From Sipunculus nudus (Eukaryota; Annelida; Sipuncula; Golfingiida; Sipunculidae): 64,000 bases of DNA. Under the pieces are notes generated by a model that saw only the letters and a program-made list of their open reading frames with translations, had not been told where the DNA came from and made no database searches. The DNA is taken from the NCBI GenBank assembly GCA_026874595.1, contig CM049312.1, positions 50,285,429 through 50,349,428 on the forward strand, written 5' to 3'. Numbering within the stretch: position 1 is the stretch's first letter; every line of letters begins with the position of its first letter. A program made the position numbers and the translations under genes. Of this stretch, positions 12,014 to 23,959 are shown in pieces.

Positions 12014-13329
12014 ATGCCTATTTTTAGCGAACCTGTGAGCTTATGCAATGGTGATGCGTCGGCCATTGTCCGTCATCTGTACATTAACCAATACTATCTA
12101 AAAAAAATTTCTAGCAAAAAGTAGTCATCTTTAAAACTCTTTTTGGCTTATTTTTTGCTAGCTGCATTTTCTTAGATTTTAGCTAAAAAAACCTGTAAAA
12201 AACTTCTTCTCCGAAACTGATCAGCCAAATCATCCAGTATTTCACAGAAATGATTCCTGGAATAAGCTCTCTCAAGTTTGTTCAAATGGTTCCCATTCTG
12301 TGATTTTAGGCCAAGTTACAGGAAGTTGAACCAAGTCATCTGTCAAAAAAAGCATACTTAAGTTACAATCTCAGAAATGGCTAGAGCTGTCATCACCAAA
12401 TTCTATGCAAATGTTGGTCACATGAGTCATATTTGAAATTGAGGTATTGGTGATGCCAACTTCATCAACCTTTTCTGTACAGGGGTCATTAGTCATCAGT
12501 ATGTTAATCCATAATTTCTCAGGAATAGCAGGAGCTGGCATTCTGAAATTTTATGCAAAAATCTGTCACATATGAAATGTTGCGGGATTGAGCTATTTGT
12601 GGCACCACCTGCATTAACTTACATTTTATTGGGAAATGAAATTAGTCTTATGCATGTTAGCATACTAACATAACAATCTCTTACATAATAGGAGCTAGGA
12701 TCAATAAATTTTGTGCAAATGTGGGTCACAGGACCCATATTTGAAATTACAGTTTTTGTGGGGCAACCTACATCAACCTGTTTTTTATGGTCAGAAATCT
12801 TGTAATTTTAGCCTCTTTCAGCTTAAAATGTTTATGATGAAACTGTCAGGTTGAATCGTTCAGTTTTTCAAAAGAATTATCGTAGGACATGGTTCTTTCA
12901 ATCATATCAGAAAAGCTTTAGTTGGTCTCATGGCCATTATTATGTCTATTTCAAACTGAGGACTGCAAAACTGTTCTTCTACAAAATTATTGTTTCAATT
13001 ATAACTTCTGTAACAGTGAAGAAAAATTATTCTTAGGTGGCCTTTGTTCAAGTTTACTTGATGGATTTTAGGCAAAATTATTGTACCTTTAACATTGAAA
13101 GTACTGCATCTTTTATTATTCTAGATATTTTAATAAAAAGTTTATGAATATGTCAGCTTGAAAATAATCATTTCAGCCAAAGTCTTTCAGTATGTGTAAA
13201 CGGATTTACCAACAGGCCATGATTGTGTCAGTGTTTCTTTGAATAGGTTGAGAAACAGCCAGCTGTTTCAGATTTGGCTACAGATTTCAGAGTTCATTAA
13301 GTGCAAGCATTTACAAGTCAAGAGTTCAA

Positions 13330-13440
13330 TCAGTGCAGCCAAGCACAAGGCATGTGATCATCTCATGGGTGACATGTGAACACCTCATGGGCACCATGTG
13401 ATCACTTCATGGGTGTCATGCCCCTCAGGGCAGGGCCCCT
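13330..13440. repeat. Minisatellite, CATGTGATCACCTCATGGG-type units
   Basis: About three to four degenerate units of 24-28 bases centred on ATGTGATCA and CTCATGGG, within beta1. A longer array of the same unit is at 63363-63490. Confidence 0.75.
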
Positions 13441-13937
13441 GCATGAGCTTATGCAATGATGTGGCTACTATTTCAGATTTTGCAACAGGCTAGAGGTCAT
13501 TCTGTATCTATTTATAGCTTTGGCAGACTGCCAACTGTATCAGATTAGGCAACAGGTCAAGAGTTCACTCAGTGCAGCCAGGTATGGGTCAGGAGTTCAC
13601 TCAGTGCAGTAGCTGCATTCTATTTATAGTGTTGGCAGACTGCCCACTGCATCAGATTTGGCACCAGAGTTCAACCTGGATCTATTTATTGCTTGGTTAT
13701 GCAACAGGTCAAAAGTTCACTCAGTTTAGCCAGGTACAGGTCACTCAGTGCAGAAACCTGAGCCAGTAAATTTGTCACAGTTCACTCGGGGCAACTGCCT
13801 TTTTCACCTAAGCCTGGTCAGCCCAGTGCATTAGACTCAAGGGTAGTTTGATGTAATATCTTGATATTTTAAATTGACCTGTCTATGCATATGATGGCTT
13901 TCTCATTTACAAGACAGATGTCGCCACCTACAATGAC

Positions 13938-15163
13938 TTTTTAGCCCTCACCCCTCAGGCTGATGGGCTATTGTCGTCACCCAAGCTGTCCGTCCGTCCG
14001 TCCGTCCGTCTGTCCGTCCGTCCGTATGGCCTCCGTTAACTTTTACCTTGTGAGCGGGATATCTTGAAAAGGATTCACCATCAGAATTTTTTTTCCTCGG
14101 TAAAGATGTATATCGACAAAATCTCGGTCAAGTTGGAAGATGGGTGACCTTGACCTAATTTTCTACATTTTAGAGCTGATTATAGAAAAACACTTAGATG
14201 CTTATTACTCAGGAACCATTTGGTGGATTTTCACAAAACTTACTATGATTATTGGGACTGATAATCTGTAACTGCTTCACAAGTTTGGTGGCGCCACCTA
14301 CAATTTCTGATTTTTAATGAATTTTTATCGGATTTCTCAACTTTGGGCTTGTGAGCGGGATATCTCTAAAAGGATTCACCGTAGGAATTTTATTTTTTCG
14401 GTGATGATATATATTGATATATATAAATTAACAGGAATGATTGGCTCCTATGAGGGCTCCAGACCTTTCGAATAACAGACTTGTCGGAATTACAATATGG
14501 CTGCCACAGCCAAAATGCTGATTTTCTTTCGCGTACGATAACTCAACAACAACATACTGCAGCGTTCCCAAATTCACAGGGATGATTGGTACCTATGAGG
14601 GCTCCAGACCTATCGAATTACAGACTTGTTTGAATTCCAATATGGCCACCACAGCCCAAACACTGATTTTCTTTCAAGCGCGATAACTCAACAACAACCT
14701 ACTGCAGCTTTCCCAAATTCACAGGGATGATTGGTACATATGAGAGCTCCAGACCTATCAAATTACAGACTTGTTGGAATTCCAATATGGCCACCACAGC
14801 CCGATGGCTGAATTTCTTTCGCACACAATAACTTAACAACAACCTACTGCAGCTTACCCAATTTCACAGGGATCATTGGTGCCTATGAGGGCTCCAGACT
14901 TATTGAATTACAGACTGGCTCAAAATCAAATATGGCTAACAGATTACATTCGGTGATTCTCTATTGCACACATTATTTCAGACATATCTTCTTTAATATC
15001 ATTTGATCGAGTAGGATTTTTTCCCTCATGCATATGGATAAAAACCTGTTTTTGTTTGTCATATTTTTCAAATTTTGCTTAATTTTTCACCAATACTTAA
15101 ACTAGTCCAGCACTTGCAGAAACGCAGGGCCCTCTGAACACCATTGTCTGACCACATCTAGTT
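13938..15163 (+). mobile_element. Gamma1 element nested in beta1
   Basis: 5' end TTTTTAGCCCTCACCCCTCA, then 'gatgggctattgtcgtcaccc' and a TCCG microsatellite (13988-14025). It includes gamma monomers with GGTGGCGCCACCT (14289). From about 14425 to 14945 there are about four units of 'gattggtacctatgagggctccagacc'. It ends with CATCTAG and TT. The 3' hairpin is degenerate, so the end is placed from CTAG and from beta1 resuming. Confidence 0.5.
14425..14945 (+). repeat. Tandem units of about 145 bases
   Basis: About four copies of a unit with 'acagggatgattggtacctatgagg', 'gaattacagacttgttggaatt' and 'ccaatatggccaccac'. Diverged copies recur at 32918-33420. Confidence 0.75.
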
Positions 15164-17473
15164 TTTTTCTTATTTAAAATTATTAGTACTTGCGTTATTC
15201 ATATACATGAGAAGTAATGGTTCAGCATTGAAGCATTTTACCTGATGTATTTCCCAATGCACAGGTTTGCATTAGGCCTGTAGGCCTTGTTTATATAAAT
15301 AGTGATTTTTAGCTCAGCTGACTATAAGTCATCTGAGGTATAGTCGTGGTCCATTGTCCGTCGTCCGTCGGTCTGTCTTGCCGTCCGTCCGTCCGTCCGT
15401 AGATGTGGCACGTTTTGAAACCGTAAGACCTAGTAATCCAAAATTCGGCATAATGTTAGATGTCCCCAAGATCTCCTACCAAGCCGAAAACTGGGTCTTT
15501 TCGACTTCGTTCCTTTGAGAAATTAAGGAAAAACCTCAAATTTTTATTAAAAACCTATTTCCACACTTCAGGACTGCCTAATATCAAAACCACTCATCTG
15601 TTTTTGCTCATATTTACCAAAAATATTCCTCTATATAGTTCCTATGTACATTCAAGAAATTATGTCTGTATTATATAATTTAAAAAAGTTATCTCCCCAA
15701 ACATAATGCATTTTGTAAAAAATCAGGAAAGATATTTGATCACTTAACACTAAACATGTTAAAGCTATGGACCTTTTTTCCAGTAATTAAACTTTAATTA
15801 ATCAAAATTAAATTGTATACCCAAAATTAGATGAAAATCTTTTAAATTTTCTAAAATATTAATAAAAATAAAAAATTGGTACCTTAAATTTTGCCCAAAT
15901 TTGACCATGGCACGTTTTTTTCCTGTAAGTACTGTGGATTTAGTTTTCACAGCATGTTTTTGTTACCTTTTCAACTGTTAACACCAAAAATTTGAAACCA
16001 GTTGGTCAAAAACTGTAGATTTAATTCAAGTTTTCAAGCACCTTGTAACATATTGTTTACATCAAGCTAGTGTTATGCAGTTTGCAAGAGCTCAGCTCCC
16101 CAGCTTCAGCTCTTAGTTCCTTAAATTCGGCATACAGCTAGATGTCTCCAAAATCCCCTACCATGCCAAGAATTTGGTCACTAGGACTTAAAACCTTCAA
16201 GATATTAATGAAAAACTTCATTTTTCCATTAAAAACCCATTGTTACACTTCAAGACTGCCTAATATCAAAACCACTGATCTGACTTTAATCATAAATAAT
16301 ATACATATTTTTCATTCTCTATGCACATGCCAGAATGATGTCAGTATTGCGTAATTGTTTTTAGTTATGAGCCCAAACATAATGCACTTTGTAAAAAATC
16401 AAGAAATATATTTACTCCCTAAAGGGGATTGCTGAAGCTAGAGATTTTTTTCAGGGATGTAACATTATTTAATCAAGATTCAATTAAATACCCAAAATTA
16501 GTTATGAATTTTTCAAATTTTATAAGTTATTAGTATAAATGTAAAATTAGTAACTTAAATTTTGCCCAACTTTGACCATGGCACGTTTGTTTCCTGTGAG
16601 CACTGTTGATATAATTTTCATATCATGCACACATAAGGATTTCAGCTTTTAAGTTTAGAAAGCTGAAAGAAAATGGCCAAAAATTGTAGCTTTTATTAAT
16701 GTTTTTATGAGACCATGTCAAACTTTGGCTCTCTCCAGCCCCTCTTGAGTCACCTGTATGTTGACCTTGTTGAACTTTCAGCAAATTATGCATGCTTGAG
16801 GCGAGGCATACACGGGGAATCCAGGCAGCTTATGGCCAGCCACAGTTGATCCAGGTGTCCAACCCAACTCATCTAGTAGTTTTAACCAACTACATAACAA
16901 TAAACAATAAATTAATAAATTTTTATTGGTTTTTAATAAAAAATTAAAGAAAAATAGAAAAGGAATTTGTTAGTTTATAATAACAGGAAATTAACTTGCA
17001 GTTACTGTGATATAAGAATCTTGTATCGATGGATAGAATGTCACGTATTCCAAATAACACCATGCAGTCACCTATGGTATTTTTCAGTTCAATTTTAATG
17101 ATAAAGAAGTAAATCATATCATTCATTACTAATCATTAGGGATCATATGATGGAAATTAATGATAGACAAAGATGCAGTTGATAATATTAATCTCGATTC
17201 CTACTGTGTCTAGTGTGTACATTGATGTGAAATTAGTCCAAAATGAATTTATTACAGTTATTTTTTAATATAAATAAAAGCCATAAAACCAGGTACTTAT
17301 GATCATTATTTAAATGTGTGAATTTTGTATATTCTGGATTCTCAACATCATTGTTTGGTGAAAACTGAATAAATACCAGACATGATGCGAATACTTTGTA
17401 ATTGTATTTAAATACGAATATGATTATGTACTCCATTATAAAATTTCTTGCATAAAGAATGGGAATTCAGGTA

Positions 17474-20175
17474 ATTCAGATACTATGGTTTAGGCACGGT
17501 CGGCACTCTCTCTCATATTTTAGCCCCACAAATGATGTATTCATCCCTTAGGGCAACAAAAAGTAAAGCCTGCACATAGTGCTGTCATACAGAACTTGCA
17601 GAGAAAAAAGTCTCCTGCAGTGCAGAGTGGCTGTGTACCAAATTATCCGAATTTGTCATGTATAGGACTTGGCCCCTGACTCTGCCAGCTGAAGTGGGAG
17701 GCAGTAGAGTACAGGAGTCAACAGTGAATTATACAGTTCAGCCAAGTAGAGCATATTCCACTTGACTGATGGCCCCTGTGACCTTGTAGGTCTGTGTCAA
17801 TCAGACATTATGCTGGGACTGATTCTGGGAGTCTGTATGTGTCCCGCTGATGGCCTCTGACCCTAACAACTGATGTCGGTAATTGTATCGCCAGACATAG
17901 TCTGGAGATACTATGGTTTAGGCACGGTCGCGCCGCCGCGGCCGCCGCCCCCGCCGCCGCAGAGATTTCTTTTGGACACAATAACTCAAAAAATATTTCA
18001 CGGATCTTTACCAAACTTGGTATATATATAGATATGGGTGAGAGGACGACGCCTATTGAAAATGAGGTCATGACCTCAACTAGGAGAGTGACCTTGACCT
18101 TGAATAGGTTCAATTTTGGGGAAAATCACACAAATTCTTAAATATCTCAAGAAAACTTGCATGGATTGATCCCAAAATCAAGTTGATCAAAGATCATGGA
18201 TAGGGTTGTCATGTTCCAGAAACTGGTGGCGCCACCTATTATTCTTTACTTGTTTTCATGCCGTTTAATATCCCCAAAATTGCTACTTGACAGTACTGTG
18301 AGCATTATAAGTCAAAAACTAATGGACACATTTCTTTCATATTATGCAAATACATAGATATGGGTAATGGGATGATGTTTATTTAAATTGGGGTCATGAC
18401 CTTTCCTATGAGAGTGGCCTTGACCTTGAATATTGCCATATATGGTGAAAATCACACAAAATCATTAATTTCTCAATAAGGGATGCATGCATTGGTCCAA
18501 AAATCAACTTGAACGAAGATCTTGGATAGTAATGTCATTTACCGGAAACAGGTGGCGCCACCTGTTATTCTTTTACTTGTTTTTGTGCCGTTTAATACCC
18601 CATCATTGCCACTTAACAGTACATTTATAACCTGTGAGCATTATAAGTCAAAAACTAATGGACAGATTTCTTTCATATTATGCATATACATAGACATGGG
18701 TTATGGGATGATGTATATATAAATTGGGGTCATGACCTTCCCTATTAGAGTGGCCTTGACCTTGAATATTGCCATATATGGTGAAAATTACATAAAATCA
18801 TTAATATCTCAATAAGGGATGCATGCATTGGTCCAAAAATCAACATGTTCGAAGATCTTGGAAAGTATTGTCATGTACCGGAAACAGGTGGCGCCACCTG
18901 TTATTCTTTTACTTGTTTTGTGCCGTTTAATACCCCATCATTGCCATTTATCAGTACTGTGAGCATTATAAGTCAAAAACTAATGGACAAATTTCTTTCA
19001 TATTTATATGCATATACATGGATATGGGTTATAGGATAATGTTTATTTGAATAGGGGTCATGACCTTTCCAATGAGTGGCCTTGACCTTGAATATTGCCA
19101 TATATGGTGAAAATCACACAAAATCATTAATTTCTCAATAAGGGATGCATGCATTGGTCCAAAAATCAACTTGACCGAAGATCTTGGATAGTAATGTCAT
19201 GTACCGGAAACAGGTGGCGCCACCTGTTATTCTTTTACTTGTTTTCGTGCCGTTTAATACCCCATCATTGCCACTTAACAGTACATTTATAACCTGTGAG
19301 CATTATAAGTCAAAAACTAATGGACAGATTTCTTTCATATTATGCATATACATAGACATGGGTTATGGGATGATGTATATATAAATTGGGGTCATGACCT
19401 TTCCTATTAGAGTGGCCTTGACCTTGAATATTGCCATATATGGTGAAAATTACATAAAATCATTAATATCTCAATAAGGGATGCATGCATTGGTCCAAAA
19501 ATCAACATGTTTGAAGATCTTGGAAAGTTTTGTCATGTACCGGAAACAGGTGGCACCACCTGTTATTCTTTTACTTGTTTTGTGCCGTTTAATACCCCAT
19601 CATTGCTATTTATCAGTACTGTGAGCATTATAAGTCAAAAACTAATGGACAGATTTCTTTCATATTATGCATATACATGGAAATGGGTTATAGGATAATG
19701 GTTATTTGAAAAGGGGTCATGACCTTTCCAATGAGTGGCCTTGACCTTGAATATTGCCATATTTGGTGAAAATCACACAAATCATTAATTTCTCAATAAG
19801 GGATGCATTGATTGGTCCAAAAATCAACTTGAACGAAGATCTTGGATAGTGTTGTCATGTACGGGAAACAGGTGGTGCCACCTGTTATTCTTTTACTTGT
19901 TTTCGTGCCGTTTAATACCCCATCATTGCCACTTAACAGTATTGTGAGCATTATAAGTCAAAAACTAATGGACAGATTTCTTGCATATACATAGACATGG
20001 GTTGGGGGATGATGTATATTGAAATTTGGATCATGACCTTTTCTATGAGAATGACCTTTTCTATGAGTGTGGTCTGATATTAATTGTTGCTGAAGATGGG
20101 GGGCCTATTCTTAAAGGGGGGGGGGATTAATTGTCTGGGGATACTATGGCACCTGCGGTGCCAAGAAATATCTAG
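17474..20175 (+). mobile_element. Delta1: Helentron-like element nested in alpha2
   Basis: The 3' end has the inverted repeat TGTCTGGGGATACTATGG (20133), hairpin GGCACCTGCGGTGCC, then ATCTAG and TT. A matching 5' end, CCAGACATAGTCTGGAGATA, is at about 17892, followed by a GCC-rich run (17931-17962). An extra partial 5' end ('gatactatggtttaggcacg') also occurs at 17479, so the first 430 bases are an added segment of unknown origin. The core is a tandem array (18100-20060). Confidence 0.65.
18100..20060 (+). repeat. Delta tandem array, about 330-base monomer, 662-base dimer
   Basis: The motif GGTGGCGCCACCT or a variant recurs at about 18226, 18551, 18888, 19214, 19550 and 19872, so spacing alternates near 326 and 336. 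Units 18522-18845 and 19184-19507 are nearly identical at an offset of 662, showing a recent dimer duplication. Each monomer holds 'tgaccttgaatattgccatat' and 'ataagtcaaaaactaatggac'. Confidence 0.88.
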
Positions 20176-20871
20176 TTTTAATAATCATTTCAGTTATATT
20201 TCATTTTAAAAAATCATATGATTCTCTTATTATTTTCAATAAAAATTATATTTGGGACAATATTTGTAATTTTTTTAAATTAATAGTTAAACCCTTATAT
20301 TATATATTCTGCTTATAAGTTATATGGCCAAGTCAAAATCTGTGTGACAATAGTACTCCATTTGTTAATAAAATAAATGAAATCAATCCTCTTCCCTGTC
20401 TCCAAAGGTACTATCAAAATCATACATAAGCTAAACAACAACAACTCATAATACAGCTTATATTTATTACCACACAAAACCAGCATGTGCCTCATTTCTA
20501 AATAATATTTTTTATCATATATAACAGCTGAGTGTCGTGACCCATAGGTCCCTTGTTACAACTCCAAGGTTGTTAAGAAAACTGGGAAAAAAATAAAGAT
20601 TAATTAATTTTTAGCAAATAATCGGTTTGATATGGATGCTGTAAACCACATGAAACACAACAAAGGTGCAAGTAATAATCAAATACCTATTTAATAATTC
20701 CATTTCCTAAAGTTATGTTTATTATTACATTAATAATTAAAACATTACTGTAAAAATAAATGTTAATCATTACATTAATATTATAATATTCTGTAAAAAT
20801 TAATAATATATTACCTGTGAACTATATATAACCATTTAGTGTTAAAATATTGAAGATCTGACTGAAAACGT

Positions 20872-21190
20872 CTTTCATATGTCAATTATAATGCATAATA
20901 TTTAAGGAAATTAGATCAGATCATTATTTTAATCTCGCCTAGGCAGCTTTCATATGTCAATTATAATGCATAATATTTTAGGAAATTAGATCAGATCACT
21001 ATTTTAATCTCGCCTAGGCAGATTTTAAACTAGCCTAAGTAATATTAGGCAGTTTTTAAACTCACCTGGATGATATCAGACGGATTTTAAACCCGCCTAG
21101 GCGAGATTGCGATTGTGATTTCGTCTAGGCGAGTTTAAAATCGCAATCTCATCTAGGCGAATTTAAAATCTGCCTTGATTTCAATCTCGC
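20872..21190. repeat. Duplication plus CTAGGCG inverted-repeat cluster
   Basis: A 75-base unit starting CTTTCATATGTCAATTATAA occurs at 20872 and 20947, each ending CTCGCCTAGGCAG. Then CGCCTAGGCGAGATTGCGAT (near 21092) is mirrored by ATCGCAATCTCATCTAGGCG (near 21139), able to form a hairpin. Several more CTAGGC palindromes follow. Confidence 0.8.
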
Positions 21191-21521
21191 CTCTGACATA
21201 GTCATTCTAAGTCAAACTTATAATCTGTGTCAAATAAAGCCTTCACGCTGCACTGATTGTTTGTTATTTACGCCTATGATGGTTTGCAGTTTGATCACAA
21301 GGGCCAGCAAAACCGCTTTTAATCTCAAACCCATTCTTTATGAAAGAAAACAAACTCAAAAAAGCCTGTTATTCAAAGAAAGTTTATTTAACATCAAAAA
21401 CTACTTTCACCTATATAAATGCTTGGATTAAGTTTTGCCACCATTACAGCCTTTTCCTTTTATGCATAGACATTGCCACTGAAAATGACAGAGAGCGTTT
21501 CTGCTCGAGGAGTCAAAATGA

Positions 21522-21523
<2 letters not shown>

Positions 21524-21571
<48 letters not shown>
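21524..21571. repeat. (AT)n microsatellite
   Basis: About 24 uninterrupted AT dinucleotides. Confidence 0.98.
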
Positions 21572-21573
<2 letters not shown>

Positions 21574-21634
21574 CAATGCATGGTAATAAAAACATTTTCT
21601 GAAATGTATGTTTTTTCCATGACATTTAATTGCA

Positions 21635-21716
21635 AATCTGCCTAATAAGGACACCTGGCTATTAAGGACAAAATATGTCAGTCCCTTGACTGTCCGGATT
21701 AGACCAGTTTTACTGT
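21635..21716 (-). mobile_element. Tigger/pogo-like transposon terminus
   Basis: Read on the - strand from 21716 it begins CAGTAAAACTGGTCTAATCC and continues with 'ggacagtc' and 'aggtgtccttatta', next to a TA. This resembles pogo/Tigger-type terminal repeats. No partner terminus was found, so it is a fragment or a decayed MITE. Confidence 0.4.
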
Positions 21717-21985
21717 ATATGTACTTAACCTATTTGCGCTGATCAGCATGTTGATCAGCAAAGTATACCATCCCCTCAAATGTAGCATTGTTTGTAAACA
21801 TAGCATTCTAATATAGCATTAAAGACCATATCTGATTTTAAGAAAAGTGGAAACATTAATCTAATTTAAAGATGAAAATTCAATATCACAGTGTGATGAC
21901 CTCATGCAGTTTCCTGATAATATTATTCAGGATTCTGAACCTACTTTCTGCATGTTCTTTTAATGAGCACTGTTAACTTTTAAAG

Positions 21986-22126
21986 GTCGAGCATACGGTA
22001 ACCTTGGTTTGTCCCATGAGTCGTTGGGAGAGTATGAGCGTGCTGTGGAGTACCAGGAGCAGCATCTCAGTCTGGCAGCACAGATGCAGGACAAAGAAGC
22101 CAAGACACTGGCCCTCTGTAGCTTAG
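21986..22126 (+). CDS. TTC28: TTC28 exon d: one TPR
   Basis: The acceptor is CTTTTAAAG before 21986 and the donor GTAAGA at 22127. It is phase 1 to 1 and 47 codons long. It reads RAYGNLGLSHESLGEYERAV then EYQEQHLSLAAQMQDKEAKT and ALCSLG, matching the vertebrate RAYGNLGLTYESLGTFERAV segment. The codon split across the 13-kb intron makes Cys (T|GT), one to two residues shorter than the vertebrate joint. Because the exon is 1-1 symmetrical and encodes about one TPR, skipping it would remove a repeat in frame. Confidence 0.93.
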   Translation, partial: VEHTVTLVCPMSRWESMSVLWSTRSSISVWQHRCRTKKPRHWPSVA

Positions 22127-22740
22127 GTAAGAACGCAGTAACACAGCTCTCTGTACACAACTCTGACACCTGGTGTCAGTAAGGAAAAACATTACAGAAG
22201 TTAACCATTTAACAAACAGTATAGTAGGGATTTATAGCTCAGCATACTGCCATACTGAGCATTTGGTCCATTAACAGGGCTCAGAACACTAGACCTAAAG
22301 GTCATATCTGTCATCCATAAAGGTCTTCTGGTAAAATTTTTCAAACCTTATTTAGGTCAGCATCACCTGTCCTTTGCCAACTATATATGAGGCAAGACCA
22401 TGACACACTGCACCTTGATGATCTGATCCATTCTAATGTTCAAGGCTGCTGAACATACATTGTGCATTATTTCATAAAACTGAAGTAATGTGCATCATTT
22501 ACACTTTTAAATCTGTCTGACTGCAAAAGTTAAACAAGATCAGCATAAAACATTCTTCAGAAGTGTCACTGGCACTTATTTAATTTACTTTTTTGACAGT
22601 TTGATCATCTTTCGTACTTAAACTCTGAGGGAAATTTGCTATGAATGTTAATCTTGGATTTCTAAGTGTTGATCAGTGTTCATATGAGATTATAGGTGCC
22701 ATCTTTATATTTTATTTTATTTTAATGACAGCTTAATTGT
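22127..22740. other. Intron d-e, first part; nothing recognised
   Basis: No coding sequence or clear repeat boundary was seen. Confidence 0.5.
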
Positions 22741-23480
22741 GCAGTTGAAATTAGCTGAAGTTTATAGCTCCGCTGCTTTAAAGTCAACTGATCATTTGTC
22801 CATCAGATGCCAGTCCATCTGTTCTTCCATCTGTTAAACAAGCTCATTTTTGAAACCCTTGTATAAATCTAAAATTTGACATACTTTTCATACATAAGTT
22901 CTCCTACCAAACCTGAATCTTGGTCACTGCAACTTCATTTTTTCATTGAAATTTATGGAAAACCTTCATTTTCCATGGAAAAAAGATTATTATAATTCAG
23001 GACTGGCTATTCTGAAAACCACTGGCATTATTTTTTTTGGGCATGACTTTAAGTCAACTGAGCTATAGTGATGCTGCTTGGTCCATTGGTTGTCCGTCCA
23101 TCTGTTGTGCGTCTCATCCGTCCGTCCTGCCTGTCTGTCCTTCTGTTAAACTGGCACGTTTTAAAACTGTTGGACCTAGGAATCTGAAATTCGGCACACA
23201 GTTAGATGTCCCTAAAATTAGGTCATTGTGACTTCTTTCCTTTGAAATATTAAGGAAAAATCTCAATATTGTACTAAAAACCCATTTTCAGACTTCAAGA
23301 CTGCATAATATCAAAGCCATTTACCTGATATTGATCATATTTAAAATAACCTTTCTTCTATATATTTCCTATTAATATACTAGAAATTAGTTCAATATTG
23401 TGTAAATTCTTGAAGTTCTTGAAGACAAAGAAAAGAGGTGCCTGCATGGGAGCAGGTATTAAAATTATGTAGTTGATTAT
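22741..23480 (+). repeat. Two decayed alpha 5' fragments
   Basis: 'tatagctccgctgctttaaagtcaactgat' near 22762 and 'ctttaagtcaactgagctatag' near 23047, each followed by TCCG/TCTG-rich text and the alpha segment 'ttaaggaaaaacctcaatttt'. Older than alpha1-alpha5. Confidence 0.6.
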
Positions 23481-23619
23481 ATTAAATTAATTTAAATTTC
23501 CAGGTCTTTTCCAGGTGTTTAAGTTTGTTGGTTTGTATTTATTGACATCCAGGGAGCTCTATGAAAAATCTCCCTGGAAACCTGGAATTAGTTCTCTATT
23601 ACCCATATCCTTGGAGCTC

Positions 23620-23880
23620 TGGGGCTCATATTTAACCCCCACCCCCCCCCCCCTTCCTCCCAGAATAATTAGAATTTTGATACAAGAGCTCCAGTACCTG
23701 AATAACTAATGCACTAATTGCTGCGATTCTTTGCATGCATAAGAAAAAAATTGATACAAAAGCTCCAGTATCTGAATAACCAATGCATTGATTGCTGTGA
23801 TTCTTTGCATGCATAATAAGAAAATTGATACAAAAGCTCCAGTATCTGAATAACTAATGCATTGATTGCTGTTATGGAGT
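23620..23880 (+). repeat. Zeta 5' fragment with 76-base tandem units
   Basis: A C-rich run (23637-23654) is followed by three units of about 76 bases (starts near 23673, 23751, 23826), each with 'ttgatacaaaagctccagta' and 'aatgcattgattgctgtgatt'. The same unit occurs once at 9063 in zeta. Confidence 0.75.
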
Positions 23881-23959
23881 GTTTCATCAGTAACTGCAGA
23901 TCAGTGGTGCAACCTGCATTTTATTTTCAAATTTTTATGAATTTTTTTCTCCATCTTTG

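Larger units (their letters stand above)
12020..15292 (+). mobile_element. Beta1: Helentron-like element with nested gamma1
   Basis: 5' end TTTTTAGCGAACCTGTGAGC at 12021. The 3' inverted repeat GCACAGGTTTGC (15259-15270) mirrors GCGAACCTGTG. It is followed by the hairpin AGGCCTGTAGGCCT and TTGTTT. The core contains units with 'aggagctagcatcaccaaattttatgca'-type text and short tandem units near 13330-13800. Gamma1 interrupts it at about 13938-15163. Confidence 0.6.
15309..20557 (+). mobile_element. Alpha2: alpha element split by nested delta1
   Basis: 5' end TTTTTAGCTCAGCTGACTAT; TCCG microsatellite near 15377-15398. The 3' end is CAGCTGAG...GTGACCCATAGGTCCCTTGTT at 20525-20557. Removing 17474-20175 leaves an element closely matching alpha3 (29686-31556) over shared segments from 16640 to 17470 and from 20177 to 20557. 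About 90 bases of alpha sequence next to the insertion are missing. Confidence 0.65.
20558..21985. other. AT-rich intron segment with small repeats
   Basis: No coding sequence. It holds a 75-base direct duplication with CTAGGCG inverted repeats, an AT microsatellite and a Tigger/pogo-like terminal sequence, listed separately. Confidence 0.6.

Noticed and set aside
13330-13440. CRISPR-like array
   Set aside because: Short degenerate direct units without unique spacers, inside a transposon of an animal genome.
15460-15678. Similar short frames (MSPRSPTKPKTG-type) recurring at 15460, 34202 and 53268
   Set aside because: They recur only because the alpha repeat recurs. The third bases are not freer than the others by eye, frames break in other copies, and no family was recognised.
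17808-18113. 101-codon - strand frame with an alanine-rich stretch
   Set aside because: The alanines come from the GCC-rich start of the delta1 element read backwards; no homology.
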